Assembly: GCA_900404475.1 (NCBI GenBank)
Contig: OUQQ01000295.1
Span: 3,301-26,847, forward strand
From: Spongospora subterranea
Taxonomy: Eukaryota; Endomyxa; Phytomyxea; Plasmodiophorida; Plasmodiophoridae
Reading direction: 5' to 3'
DNA length: 23,547 nt
A model generated the notes under the pieces. It saw only the letters and a program-made list of their open reading frames with translations. It was not told where the DNA came from and made no database searches. The position numbers were made by a program, and so were the translations under genes. Shown piece by piece: positions 9,620-20,531 of the stretch; position 1 is the stretch's first letter; every line of letters begins with the position of its first letter.

Positions 9620-10249
9620 TTAGTTTACATATAGTTCGGAAAACATGTCTAATTTTTTTTGAAGCGAAATTTGATCGGCGACAAGTAGATTAGAGTTGGA
9701 GAGACATCGATCTGTCAAAATCGCCCCCCCCCCCATCAAATACAGCCAAGTCCAGCTCCGGACCAAGTGCGCAGTGATAACACCGGGTTCCGGAGGGGAT
9801 TTCCTTCGAACCCTTCGTTGTAGTTGCTGGTGCATCTGATCATCTGCCAAACCCCCCGTTATCTCTTTGATTTCGCTATCTAATTTCACTGAGCGATCTG
9901 ATTGGAATTTGCTGCGGCCTCCATTCACCACGCCCATACTATAGTCCCCCGTGTGTCCTCTTTCTTGTGTGTGTCATCCCCATCGCTGTACCTACCTTGG
10001 TGGTTTTTCTGTGGCCAGTCGAAACGATACCAAACCGCTATTCTCTACCGCCTCTTGAAGTCTCTCTGAATCGTTACCTGGTTCTGACGTCAAGGGCTGC
10101 TCTTTTGGCTCTGTGCTCTGTTGAGGCGCGGTGAAGTCACCGTCTCCTGGTCCCATTATCATTAAACTGGGTTCAGTGTTCCTATAACGGGGATAGTGAC
10201 CCGTTTTAGTGCAGTTGGCGCATGTCAGCGTCGGGATCACGGCGATCAT
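9620..10249 (-). CDS. Possible minus-strand gene overlapping the coiled-coil 5' end
   Basis: An ATG at 10249 opens a frame (10249-9996) that joins in phase through a 56-nt GT..AG intron (9995-9940) to a second open stretch from 9939. The first part contains CANCTKTGHYPR, close to a CCHC zinc knuckle but lacking the last Cys, then a Pro/Glu/Ser-rich region. The second part holds an 11-base G run (minus strand; C run at 9724-9734). Two frames remain open around the run, one ending at 9620 and another at 9690, the latter with CYHCALGPELDLAVFDGGG. Either the C-terminus is mis-framed or the gene is not real. The start overlaps the divergent gene at 10222 by 28 bp, so at most one of the two starts is likely to be correct. 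Confidence 0.3.
9724..9734. repeat. Homopolymer C11
   Basis: Eleven consecutive C residues on the plus strand. It lies in or beside the uncertain minus-strand gene and is a plausible site of slippage or sequencing error. Confidence 0.9.
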
Positions 10250-13200
10250 CCCTCAGGAGACCGTCGCGATCCTCGTCGAACGAGTTCACATTCGACCCGT
10301 TACCGGATCCCGACTCGGTCATATCCTCAAATGGCGATGGACGTAAGGAAGACCGCGATAGGTTGAAGGCCTCACTCCATGGAACTGTTGCTTCGTTGAA
10401 CGTATTAAAAGCTAAACAGGAAGACCGAGCCAGGCGCAATCAGTCTATGATGTTCACCAGTAAATGCGCTCTTCATCTCAATTGTCGTTTCTTAGTTATC
10501 AACTAGGTCCGATTTCCGCTGACACTGATACTTTTTCGAATGGTGCTAAGATCGCCAAGTCAAGGTCGCTATCAATGTCGCTAATATCACAAACAAAAGC
10601 CGCGTTGCATAGTCAGCAACAACCATTATCGAATGTCTATGAGTCAGATGAGAACGGAGCGAGTGTCGACATCAGTCCAGGGGATCAACCCTCTTCTCCT
10701 GTGCAATCCAGATTCAAATCATTGGCCGCTGCTGTAGTTGCTCAAAGCGACCATTCCAAGAGTTCATCGCTACCCAACCTTGCGAATCTCGGTACGTCCC
10801 TACAGTGTTGCTGCCGAGCTGCTCAATTAACAATGCCCCGGCAGTTTTAGCTAGGAAAAAGGCGGCTTTGCCCTTGTCGGACCTTTCTCCTTCTCCACCT
10901 TTGTCTCGAAACTCGTTCTCGACTCTTCAGCCAATAGCCTCCGGTAATTGACACGAGTCCCAATGTCAACATCTAAGTCTCTGAGCATTATATCAGAATC
11001 GGAAACTTCATCGCTTAGCGTTTCACCGTCTCCTCCATCAATGCCCCGGAAACCTTCATCGTTTGATGTCACCTTTAATCCAATTTCTTCCATGAGTGAA
11101 GGCAACTATCCGAATTTGCAAGCTGATCTACCACAGTATGACAACGAAGCAGCGCGCTATCTCGCTGAAGCCGAAATGGTGAATTTTGCGCTTCTGTCAG
11201 CATTACAGTTTGTTTATTTCGTCTGGAAGCAGGTCCGTGCTAGGTCTGAGCGCTTGGATTCTCTCGAGAGTCGATCCCAGAATCGTGAAAACCAACTTCG
11301 CACTGCCGAAGCCGCGCTTCAAAACAGAGCCGAGGAGATCTCTCGAGCGGAAATGGAGTTGGCAGTCAAGGCGAAAATGTTTGAAGATAAGTTCGCTACC
11401 GCGGACAAAGTCCTGGCCAAAAATCAACTCATCGAAGACCTACGCCACGAACTGCTGCGAAAGGAAGAGAAGCTGGAAATGGAAAAACTACAATTAGTTA
11501 AAGCTCAGGAAGAGTTGGCCAAAAAGGAGCATGAACGTCAGACCTCTAAAGAAGAAATAGAGCAAGCAGAAGCTGAGATTGACCGTCGGCGGAAACTCAT
11601 GAAGGTCGAAGCCGATAATTTGGCACAACGAACTGTAGAGATGACGGCCACGCGAAAATCGATTCTATCTCGGGACGCCGATTTGAACGCCGGCGAGCGT
11701 AGACTTGCGCTGATAGAGCAACGCGTCGTCGAGAGGGAATTGCAGGTACAAGAGCGAGAAGAGTTGAATAATCGACTGAAATCTGAACTTGAACGAGATC
11801 GATTGCAGCTCCAAAGCGAATCCAAATCGTTGGCTGTTGAAAAAGGTCATGTTCAAGCCGACCTAAAAGTGACACTGGACTCCAGGGCACAAGTTCAATC
11901 GTTATCACAGGAAATGGAATCGCAGGTCGCCTCGCTCCAACATCGGGAAATGGAACTCAGTGAAAAAGAAAGTGAAGTCGAAACGTTGCTGCTCCGATTG
12001 AAGGGGCGAGAAGCCGACTTGAATAATCTCGGCAAGCGTCTCGAGTTGGAACGCATCGAATGTGACAAACGCAAACAGGAAGTTGCCGAACGCGAGCAAG
12101 AAATGAACGCTCGCGAACGCGCGATCCTCGAAAATGAGAAACGACTTCAGGAAGGGCAGAGCCAGTTTACTCTCCAAACTGAAAAACGCCAAACACAATT
12201 AGACAGTCAGATTGATGATCTGAATCAGCGAAGCGCCCAGATCATGGCCCGGGAACAGGCAATCGTCGGTGCTGAAGCGGAGCGGGTTACGGCCGCCCAA
12301 GAAATCGCCGCTTCCAAAGCGGATATTGAGGCCATGGTTCGGCGACTTGAAGAGGAAAAGCGCCTCTTCGATCAGGCCCGAATTGTTTGCGAACAAGAAC
12401 TCGAATCAGGCCGCCAGCAGTATGAAACTCTGCGGCAGGAGTTTGTCCGAGCTTCTGATGAATGGCGAACAAAGAAGGAGACCGACGAAGAGCGCATCAG
12501 AACAGAATTTCGACGCCTTGACGACTCCATGAGCGACGTTAGCATTCGAGAGTCCAAATGCACGAAGCGGGAGCAGGAGATTGCCGAAAAAGATCGGGAG
12601 GTTCAGAGTCGTCTTCAAGCTGTTTCCGATCTCGATGCAAAACGGACAGATTTAACAGTGATGATTGCTGCTGTTAGAGAACGAAAAGATCGGTTAATTC
12701 TCATTGATGAAGATATGGCGGTTAAACGCGAGGCGCTTTCCGCTCAGATAGAATCGGTGCGACGAGATCGACTGGCAATTGACGATCGTATCGAACAAAT
12801 TTCTCGGCGAGAGGAACTCGTGAAAACGGCAGAACAATCGGCCCTGGTGGCAAGAACTGAGATTGAGCGGGCCAAGAAAGATTTGACTGAAAAGAGCAGG
12901 GAATTGACGCTAGACCGTAAACAGCTTGAACGGGAGCGTTTGTCGATCGAATCGCATTTGGTTGCCCTGGGTAAAGCCGAAGCCGAGATCAGCGAACAGC
13001 AGATTCAAAACAAGAAAGAGACCCAGATTGCACGTGAAGCTGCCGAACAAGTGCAAGCAGATCGTGATCGGTTAATGCAGGATTATGATCGATTCGTCAG
13101 TCAACGGGATGAATGGCGGAAGGAGGTGCAAAAGAGTGAGAATGAAGTGGCGTCGAGTTTCGAACAAATTGATAACGATCTGCAACTGCTGAAGCAGCGT

Positions 13201-15418
13201 GAGATATCACTGGGCAAGAAGCAAGCGCTGGTGCAAGATCAGGCTCGTAAAGGTCTTGCGCATTTAGAGCAACGTGGCGCAACACTCGATAAATTAGAGT
13301 CAGAGTTAAACCAACGAGAAGCTGATGCCGCAAAGCGTGCCGACGATTTCCGAATGCGGCTATCTCAGCTGGATCAGGCCCAGGACTCTTTAAGGCAACG
13401 CGCAGCTCAGCTGACCAGCGACGAAGAGGACCTCAATAGGCGAAAATCAGTGTTGGACGATGAGGCGATGCAGTTGGAGACGCGAATGACGAGAATTGAT
13501 GAACATGAGAAACGATTACAGGCCGATACGAAAGCACAACTGGATTTACTAGGCCAACGCTTGGAAGATTGTCGCCAACAGCGCGCTGCTCTTGACAGCG
13601 ATCGTGTTCGTTCCGAAGAGAGAATTAACGCCGAACAGATGCGTTTAACAAGCGCTCAAGAACGGGTTGCCGAAGATGGACGGCAATTGAAGCAGGATGT
13701 GGCTGCTCTCAATCGTATGCAGGCTACGCTGGCAGACGATCGTCGTCAACTCGAGCGGCAAATGAAGAATTGTGATTCCCGCGAAGCGGAACTATCGCAG
13801 TTACAGACTAGATTGAATCGTCAAGAACGTGATCTTGAGCGTCGCGTCATCGACCTGAATCTCACGCTGAAACAAGCCGCATCCCAGTTGCAGAACTCTC
13901 GCGCTGAACAAGCAGAAATTGAGGCGAGCAACAAAGCGATGCGAGAGTCGTTGCACGATGGACGTTTACAGTGCGAGAGTTTTTCTAAAGAGTCGTCTGA
14001 ACTCTCAGCGAAGATCGCTGACTCTCGCGCCCAGATTCAGGAACTGGAATCGCGTCGCCGTCAGATTGAACATGTTTTGGAGAAGGTGTCTCGTGAATGT
14101 GCAGAGGTTCGAGCATCCGCCTCTCAAGCTGAAGTCGACAGAGTTCAAGCGCTGAATCAGGTTTCGCACGAGAAGGCTGTTTTGCAAGTAAAGCATTTTG
14201 TAATAGATTCTCAACAAAAACATGACTGCTGACACACTGTTACAGCAGCTTCAATATTCGATAGATGCCAAGGAGTTGAAGTTGAAGGAACGCGAAGCGG
14301 AGCTCAATGAACGCGAGTCGCATTTACGAGAAAGTCGGTGTTTGTTGTATTTGGAATTTTTTTCTTCGTTTAAACGTGTTTCAAACAGCGGAGGAAAGGG
14401 AATTTGCAGCCGTTCAAGCCAAAATGAAAGATCTCCAGCGTTCCTTCCAAAACCGCGACGTTGCGTTTGCGGATTCAATTCGTACGTCATTGTTTTCGCG
14501 TGAATTCACCTACCTAGTTTTGCTGAGTATCCGTTAAAGGACCTGCTCCACGTCTTTTCGATAATCGCGAAAGACCAGGAAGCGCCTTCCGCAGCTATCC
14601 AACGAATCCGTTCGCTATTGACGGACGTACTCCCGGGCAGAATGATACGCCAATACGACAGGAACCCGGTTTTGCACTGCAATCTCTGGAACGCCAACCA
14701 CTGTCGTTAAAGGCAGCCGATGATATTCAGTCTAAGCCTTCGTTGCGATTTCCCTCTCCTGGCACACACATCTCCTCCCTCATTCGTGAATATTCCGCGC
14801 TGACTGGCCTGTCACTTTCAGACTCGGTGTCAGTTCTTCACGATATCAGGGACCGAGCGCTTTGGACGGCCGAACGTCCACCGGAGCTGCTGAAGCGCGT
14901 TTCACGTGTCATGCAATCCTTACATGGACAGTGCCCAGCCGAAGCTATGTCGCAGTTACTCTCGCGAATGGATGATCTGCAACATCAGTTCGATCAGCTC
15001 GCCGCTGTTAACGAGCGTTTGTGTCAGCGCATGTCACAACATCATGATGACCCCAGCGATATCATCGCTAGCGCCTGCCATCAGATATCATCACAGCTAT
15101 CGTGGTCGCAATCTATTCAGGACCATGTCATTGCCCCGCTATCTGTACTACAAGAACGAGTTCATCGCGATCTTGATGATGCTGCTTCCTGCGTATCGTC
15201 CGCACCAGTTGACGAATTTGAGGTTTTCAGACAACAGGTTAGTTTCGTTCGACGATTTCCCTTTCTTTACACTTTCTAATGAACTTCTAATCCTGTTTTT
15301 TTTTTTCGTTAATTCTTAACGAGTGACGGGTGTTGTGTTTTAGGTTCGTTCAGATCCATCGTTTGCTACTTACGATGGCAGGAGTCCAAGTTCCGCCAAA
15401 AGGAATGTTGACAGATGA
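10222..15418 (+). CDS. Long coiled-coil protein, ~1586 aa
   Basis: Eight exons join in phase: 10222-10459, 10507-10791, 10851-10943, 10997-14187, 14246-14333, 14389-14481, 14540-15237 and 15344-15418. Introns are 47-106 nt, all GT..AG. Residues 1-250 are Ser/Pro-rich and probably disordered. A hydrophobic helix, MVNFALLSALQFVYFVW, sits near residue 265. Residues about 285-1330 form an almost unbroken Glu/Arg/Gln/Leu-rich coiled coil, with repeated EREAELN-, RREE- and QEREE-type segments. The tail (1330-1586) is a Pro-rich linker, a predicted helical region and a basic end. Such architecture is common in centrosomal, basal-body or cytoskeletal proteins; a transition-fibre protein such as FBF1 is one possibility, but no diagnostic motif was recognised. 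The 5' start is the first ATG in the frame and is less certain than the rest. Confidence 0.85.
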
Positions 15419-16283
15419 TATGTCACTCCCCGCCTTCGTTTGTTCTGGTTTCCTGATCCAGCACCGCTTTCGCCAATATGCGACCGATAGGTTGTTCATA
15501 TTATGGAGATCGCTGGTGAAGCCCGACGTTGGCCACTCCCACGTCACCCTCTATTTAATCCCGTTATCTATTCATAAATCCGCATTAATATCGCTTTTAT
15601 TTTTCTTATTTCCGTCGAAATTTATATGATGAAAGCCGACTCACGGCCGTCCCCTTTTAGAGCGCGTCTGGTAACCACGCTAACGGAGCTTGTAACGACC
15701 TTACAAAATTATGGATGAGTGACATCGCGACCAATCATAGCCCCAGGTTTAAGTCATTGGCTGACAAAATCAAGTCTGCAGATGGGCGAACATTGTCACG
15801 CTGATGCGAGATCAAGCGATAACATCGTTCGATGTTGCAAATTGTCAGGTTTGTGCCACCCATCGTATGTTAGAACCTGCTTTGCCGGCTGATATGGATC
15901 TCAACTGTTGTAGTGTTGTTCGCAGGTCTTTAGATTCAACGATCAAGTTGTGATTCCCTGGTGGTCACTGGCTGATTCAGTATCGATCGCGGCACGACAT
16001 GGACCCCACTGCGTTTGTTGATGACTTTGAGCCTGACTGCAAATTGTAATGTCACTGCCACCCAGTCTCCCTTCTTCCACCCAGAATCTGCACGTTCGCC
16101 GATGTCCGACTGTCAGGAACTGGCTCCTCGCTTCATCCCAGGCAGCGCGGGGTTCTTTTTTCGCCATGATCATTACCGGCGTTCAAGACTGTCTGGTAAC
16201 TCCACGGAGTTTGTACCGCCATTAAGACATACCGCCGTAACGCCGCGCCCCCTAACGGCGTTTTGTTCTTTGACACTGATGAA
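15419..16283. other. Intergenic, diverged repeat copies
   Basis: No supported gene. Segments at 15666-15700 and 16191-16220 share GTCTGGTAAC, CGGAG and a TTGTA core in the same order and orientation, which suggests old copies of one repeat. The few open frames here lack coding character. Confidence 0.4.
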
Positions 16284-16460
16284 AGCATTTAGTGTGGGCT
16301 ACATCGATGTCGACCTCTGATGTCAACCGCAATTCATGTGGGTCACACTGTACAACAATGACCAATCCACACTAATTGATTGGTGGCACACAATTAGTGT
16401 GGCCAAGGTGCGGTGGTTGGAAATCAGAGTTCGTAATCAATATGGCCCACACTAAATGCT
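16284..16460. repeat. Nested inverted repeat (MITE-like), 177 bp
   Basis: The outer arms AGCATTTAGTGTGGGC (16284-16299) and its exact reverse complement (16445-16460) enclose a second perfect inverted repeat, CCACACTAATTG (16367-16378) and CAATTAGTGTGG (16391-16402). Both pairs share the core CACACTAA, so the same motif occurs four times in alternating orientation. A small non-autonomous transposon or a foldback of nested insertions would explain it. Confidence 0.75.
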
Positions 16461-16712
16461 GTTATCAGTCGGTAGTGTTCTCATCGCACCACGATTCGTT
16501 ATTACTGTTTAGCGACCTTGTAGGTGAACATGATTGCCCTTCCTCCACCTTCTTTTTAGTATTATACCCGAATTCGGTACGACCACCGCCTCCAGGAGAG
16601 CAATCTTCTCAAGGTCCCAGACGAAAGGACCGTTTTCCGGGAATCTCGGTCGTGGAGAATTGAGGAACACGGTCCGTTCTACGTCCGAAATTCCTAGACC
16701 TCTCGCGCCAAT

Positions 16713-16753
16713 TCGCTAATTAGCGATATACTCGACATGACGTGATGACGTCA
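16713..16753. promoter_or_regulatory. Palindrome plus CRE-like motif cluster
   Basis: A perfect 14-bp palindrome, TCGCTAATTAGCGA (16713-16726), is followed by TGACG at 16738-16742 and a full TGACGTCA at 16746-16753. TGACGTCA is the classic bZIP/CREB binding site. No gene start is near enough to assign it, so a regulatory role is only a possibility. Confidence 0.2.
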
Positions 16754-16814
16754 CCGACAATATACCCCATCGGAACCATCTCCCTTTGAACCTTGTACCA
16801 CCGCCCGTCGTCGT

Positions 16815-17146
16815 AATGGCGATTCCCTCGCCTCATCGTTCTCCAGATTCAGCAACTGATTCTTTGTGTCTTCCAGATCGTCCGGAAGACCCAGCGTTAT
16901 CCTCAATGCCAAATCGTGGGCGCTCACTTGGAATGTGGCGTCCAAATGTGCCGTAGCCTACAGAGTTCGAAACCCAGCAAAACTGGGTTTTTCAACAGAA
17001 ACCTACTCCTCGACGCAAAAAGGGGAAACAATAAAGAGTTCAGTCAGGAGAGTGAGTGAAGAGTTCACTCCTTCAGAGGTCAAACGGAAGCCGGTGGCGC
17101 GAACCGCCGACCTGATGGAGGACGATGAGGCGAGGGAGTCGCCATG
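16815..17146. repeat. Inverted repeat, 30-bp arms ~270 bp apart
   Basis: The arm at 16815-16844 and the arm at 17117-17146 are reverse complements at 27 of 30 positions around the core GATGAGGCGAGGGA. As a result the frames on opposite strands both encode the peptide DEARESP. The interior includes the hairpin at 16970-16990. The ends could be termini of a 330-bp element or two insertions in opposite orientation. Confidence 0.65.
16970..16990. other. Perfect 8-bp stem hairpin followed by T run
   Basis: AAACCCAG and CTGGGTTT pair across a 5-nt loop, followed by two further T residues. It resembles a bacterial terminator in shape, but in a eukaryotic intergenic region this is probably incidental or part of the surrounding repeat. 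Confidence 0.4.
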
Positions 17147-17634
17147 ACTACCAAACAGATAAGTACCACAGGGACGAAATAGTTAGTTAGCAACAACACG
17201 AAGAAAACGGCAAAACGGGTGTTGCACACCATCTCTGAACGACAAAAAGACACCCAAAAACATTAACTCGGAAAAAACGCAACACGTCGGAGCGACTGAT
17301 TTGCAACTGCCAGGAAACCGAACACCAGCACAAGTAGTTTGATGACCTCGTAAGCGAATGAGAAACAAGGAGCAGGTAAACAACAAATATTGGCGATCAA
17401 GACACAACACAAGGCAATAGTTGGTGTTCAACAAAACTTCATCGAAAAAGAATGAACAGAGTCAGAGTTTAGGACTCCACCGGTCGTAATAGCAAAAAAC
17501 CTATACCGACCTGCAAAAAATTGACGATAATATTTGCAGTAACTGATTGATCAAATCTCAACTTGTTAGGAAGAAAAACGTTGACGATGTATATATTTGG
17601 GGCACAACGAGTAGAATGAAAAATGTTCCAGCAT
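17147..17634. other. Intergenic, 3' flank of USP
   Basis: A-rich region downstream of the USP stop in minus-strand terms. No gene or repeat was recognised. Confidence 0.4.
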
Positions 17635-20531
17635 CTAGACGTTGTCATTGACGACAAGAACTTCACCGGCAAACTCTGTCTGGATCAAACGTTGACCCTT
17701 CCACAGAGGACGATATCCACGGACAGCAAACCGTTGATCAGTACACGGGTCCTTAACATCAACAGGTTGTAGCTCCATGCCGTCGTTGGTTTCACGGCAA
17801 TCGATCAGCGCGATGGTGGAGCCATTAACTGCGTCCACGGTCAAAGCACCATCCAACTGGAGCCGGGTTAGATTTGTTCGGCCCTGGCCTTTGAGCAGTA
17901 AGGAAGATCTTTCTGAAATTTTGATATTACTGCCCCGGAGAGCTTCCCTCATCTCCTGCTGAGTTACGGCGAACGCTGGCGATAACACGATACGAGGCCC
18001 GGTGGTTATAGGAATTCCGGCCATTTGCTGAAGTCGAAGATAAAATAAAATATTAGTGACCCACGATGTTTCAGCAATAGGTGAAAGACAAAACGGATCG
18101 GCTGAACATGTGATTGAATCCGAACAAGAAGAAAAACGACAACCGCCCAAAACCGTTCCTATTAAGTTGAATGTGATTACCACAGTGTTACGACTGTTTT
18201 CAATGCAGACGGAAGGGCCAGCCAAGCGCATCAAGGTGGAATTCAATAAATACAGATCGGACTCGGCAGCAGCAGCAGTTTCTGAAAACCCTGTCGAGTC
18301 GTGTTTTGCTATATATGTTGAAGTCAATAATGTTTACAATGACGAGACGAAAAAGCACCTACCAACGCCATCAACGATGTTGTTCTTTATTGCAGAAAAC
18401 GACATGAACCGATCTAGTTGCGTGAACCCCACTTTGGCAGTGGGACCTGGATGGCAGCTCAGCCACCGTTTGAATTACAACGAAGTTGAACAAACCTAAT
18501 AAACGCGGATAGTCTTGCATCATGCATTCAAGGCGCGTGGGCGATTTGAAGATGGTTTTAGCGCTGTCGGCGTATTTGGGGTTGATGAACTCGGGCACGG
18601 AACCACCACATCGCTGAAAACACATCATGAAAAACGGCAAAAAAGATATACGCGCTCAGATCGTCACTAAAATAACAGCATTCCACGATGAAATAAGAAT
18701 GTTTTGTAGCAAACCAAGTTAGTTCAAAAACTCGAAAACAGGAGTTGAAAAAAACAAGTTTTGCTAAAAGAAGACAAATGCTACGAGGCACACGAGGCTA
18801 TTTAGACAAATCAAATCCAACGCTGACAGCGACATGAGTAATCGGGAAAACCGTATTCACCAAAATTCGAAAAATGTCGTATTACTGACCTCGAGAACCG
18901 CGTTGTAAGGTTCAGCGGCAAGAATCAAAGCGTTGATATTACCTAGCAAAGAGCACGATATCAGCATGAGCGACTTGAGCAAGGCAAACAGCACAGACCA
19001 GGATAAGGAGAAAAACCGGTTTTGGGATCGCGCACGTCACCATCGGGACTAACAGTTGCCCTCAACAACGGATCCAGTTGATTGTATTCAACGTTGAGCG
19101 TTAGCGTGGCCTTCTCCGATGTCAGAGTGCAGATCGCACCGACAGCTTCACCAGGCCTTCTTGGAACCGTTAACGAGTTCACTTCAAATCCACGCTTCAC
19201 ACTCTGTGCATGAAGACAGCAAATATGTTGGCGTTGGGGATAGAAACGAGACGTTGTTCGACAGAACTTAACGTACCATTCCCAATGCCGCGGGAAACGC
19301 TCGGAATACGATCACATTCGTGTCCTGGAAAAAGAAGACGTAACGGGTGTGATGGGTGGAAATCCACCTGGATATAACACCGTTCTGATGAAGTAAAGTA
19401 TGCACTGTAGAGGAAAGAATAGTCAATTTACGGGCAATGACACCACTTTCTGACAATAATACCGTCGCCATGGCCGTGCGGCTTCGTGACGATGGAATAT
19501 TGGTCCGACGATGAGAGGACGAAGTGCGCGGCGTTGTCGGCCAATGCTGGAACCTTATCCTGCTTAACGATAGTGATCTGATTGGGTTTCATGCCGAAAT
19601 TGCTGTGTGCCTCCATCAGTGCAACGGTGGCCTCATGGGTATCATCGGAGGTCATGATTGCCAACGGGAGCATGATGGTCTCGTCGTTGGTTTGCACGCG
19701 GGCGCGCGCCTGAATTGCAATAAAGCAGGTAAACGACAGCGTTGCACAGACCATTCAACCAGACCTGATACGCTAGAATATATTCTATGTAATTTTGAAT
19801 GAGAGGTGTCTCGCTGACGATATCGCATGGCAATGCAATCTATAGTAGAGTTGAAAAGCAGCGTATAACTGTGCGAGTATGGAATTTACCTTGATGCCAT
19901 TATATCCGAGTCGCTCACCAAGACCTAGCAAACCACCAATCCATGTCAATGGAAACAGGATAAAACTTGAAGCAATCATTACCTCCCGCCACAAGAACGA
20001 ACCCAAGGTAAGGGAATTCCTTAGACCCAAGCCTAAACTTCATTTTCAGCAAAACTAGCAGTTCAACGCCGACAAAAATTACTCTTCGGCTTCGTCAAGT
20101 TCGTCACTGTTAAAATGCAGAGTCTCGCCTACTGGAACACTCGGTGTAAACCCTTGAAATGGGTTAACCCCTGCGCTTGAATCAGCCAGAAGCTTGCGTC
20201 CGTTGACGACATATCGCTGTGCAAACAAGTTCGTATTTCTAGGAAGCCCCTATCAAAAAATTTAAACACAGACCATAATGCCACCGGGATATTTGGCGTT
20301 GATATCAGCGGCCTGGGCAATCATACGCCTCTTGTCTGAATCAGAAGTTCCAGGGGCTGGCCAATCCTTGAACAAATGCTCTTGACCAGCAGCACACAGG
20401 GCATCCGCGGTCGCCAACTCCGCTTCCGACAGGATCGCCTCATTTTGGAGTAGACGCTCGGGCCCTGTAAACACGACTTAGGGTAAAGGGGCGATGGTCG
20501 GCGGGCGTCTTTTACTTGAAAGTTGACCCAT
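17635..20531 (-). CDS. USP: UDP-sugar pyrophosphorylase, complete
   Basis: This enzyme makes UDP-sugars from UTP and a range of sugar-1-phosphates. Fourteen exons join in phase: 20531-20516, 20464-20274, 20216-20083, 20032-19983, 19924-19890, 19839-19765, 19709-19463, 19404-19277, 19203-18999, 18942-18890, 18613-18496, 18446-18363, 18308-18181 and 18027-17635. They give 618 residues, close to plant USP. Introns are GT..AG; most are 49-73 nt, with two longer (276 and 153 nt). Family signatures occur in order: [11 protein letters not shown], the nucleotide-binding loop [95 protein letters not shown] and [11 protein letters not shown]. The [13 protein letters not shown] form separates it from UDP-glucose and UDP-GlcNAc pyrophosphorylases. 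No signal peptide is seen, so it is probably cytosolic. No defect is visible. Confidence 0.95.

Noticed and set aside
11203..14235. Many 60-100 codon frames antisense or shifted to the coiled-coil gene
   Set aside because: They lie inside one continuous 3.2-kb exon with strong coiled-coil character and are compositional shadows of it.
15666..16220. Diverged direct copies of a ~30-bp sequence
   Set aside because: Similarity is limited to three short blocks; noted in the intergenic entry but too weak to call an element.
16961..16977. GTTCGAAAC, similar to a tRNA T-loop
   Set aside because: Flanking bases do not pair as a T-stem and no anticodon or D arm can be folded around it.
16970..16990. 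Terminator-like hairpin with T run
   Set aside because: The shape is that of a bacterial intrinsic terminator, but the genes around it are spliced eukaryotic genes, so termination in that sense does not apply.
18056..18499. 147-codon plus-strand frame
   Set aside because: It is antisense to exons 11-14 of USP, which match the family closely.
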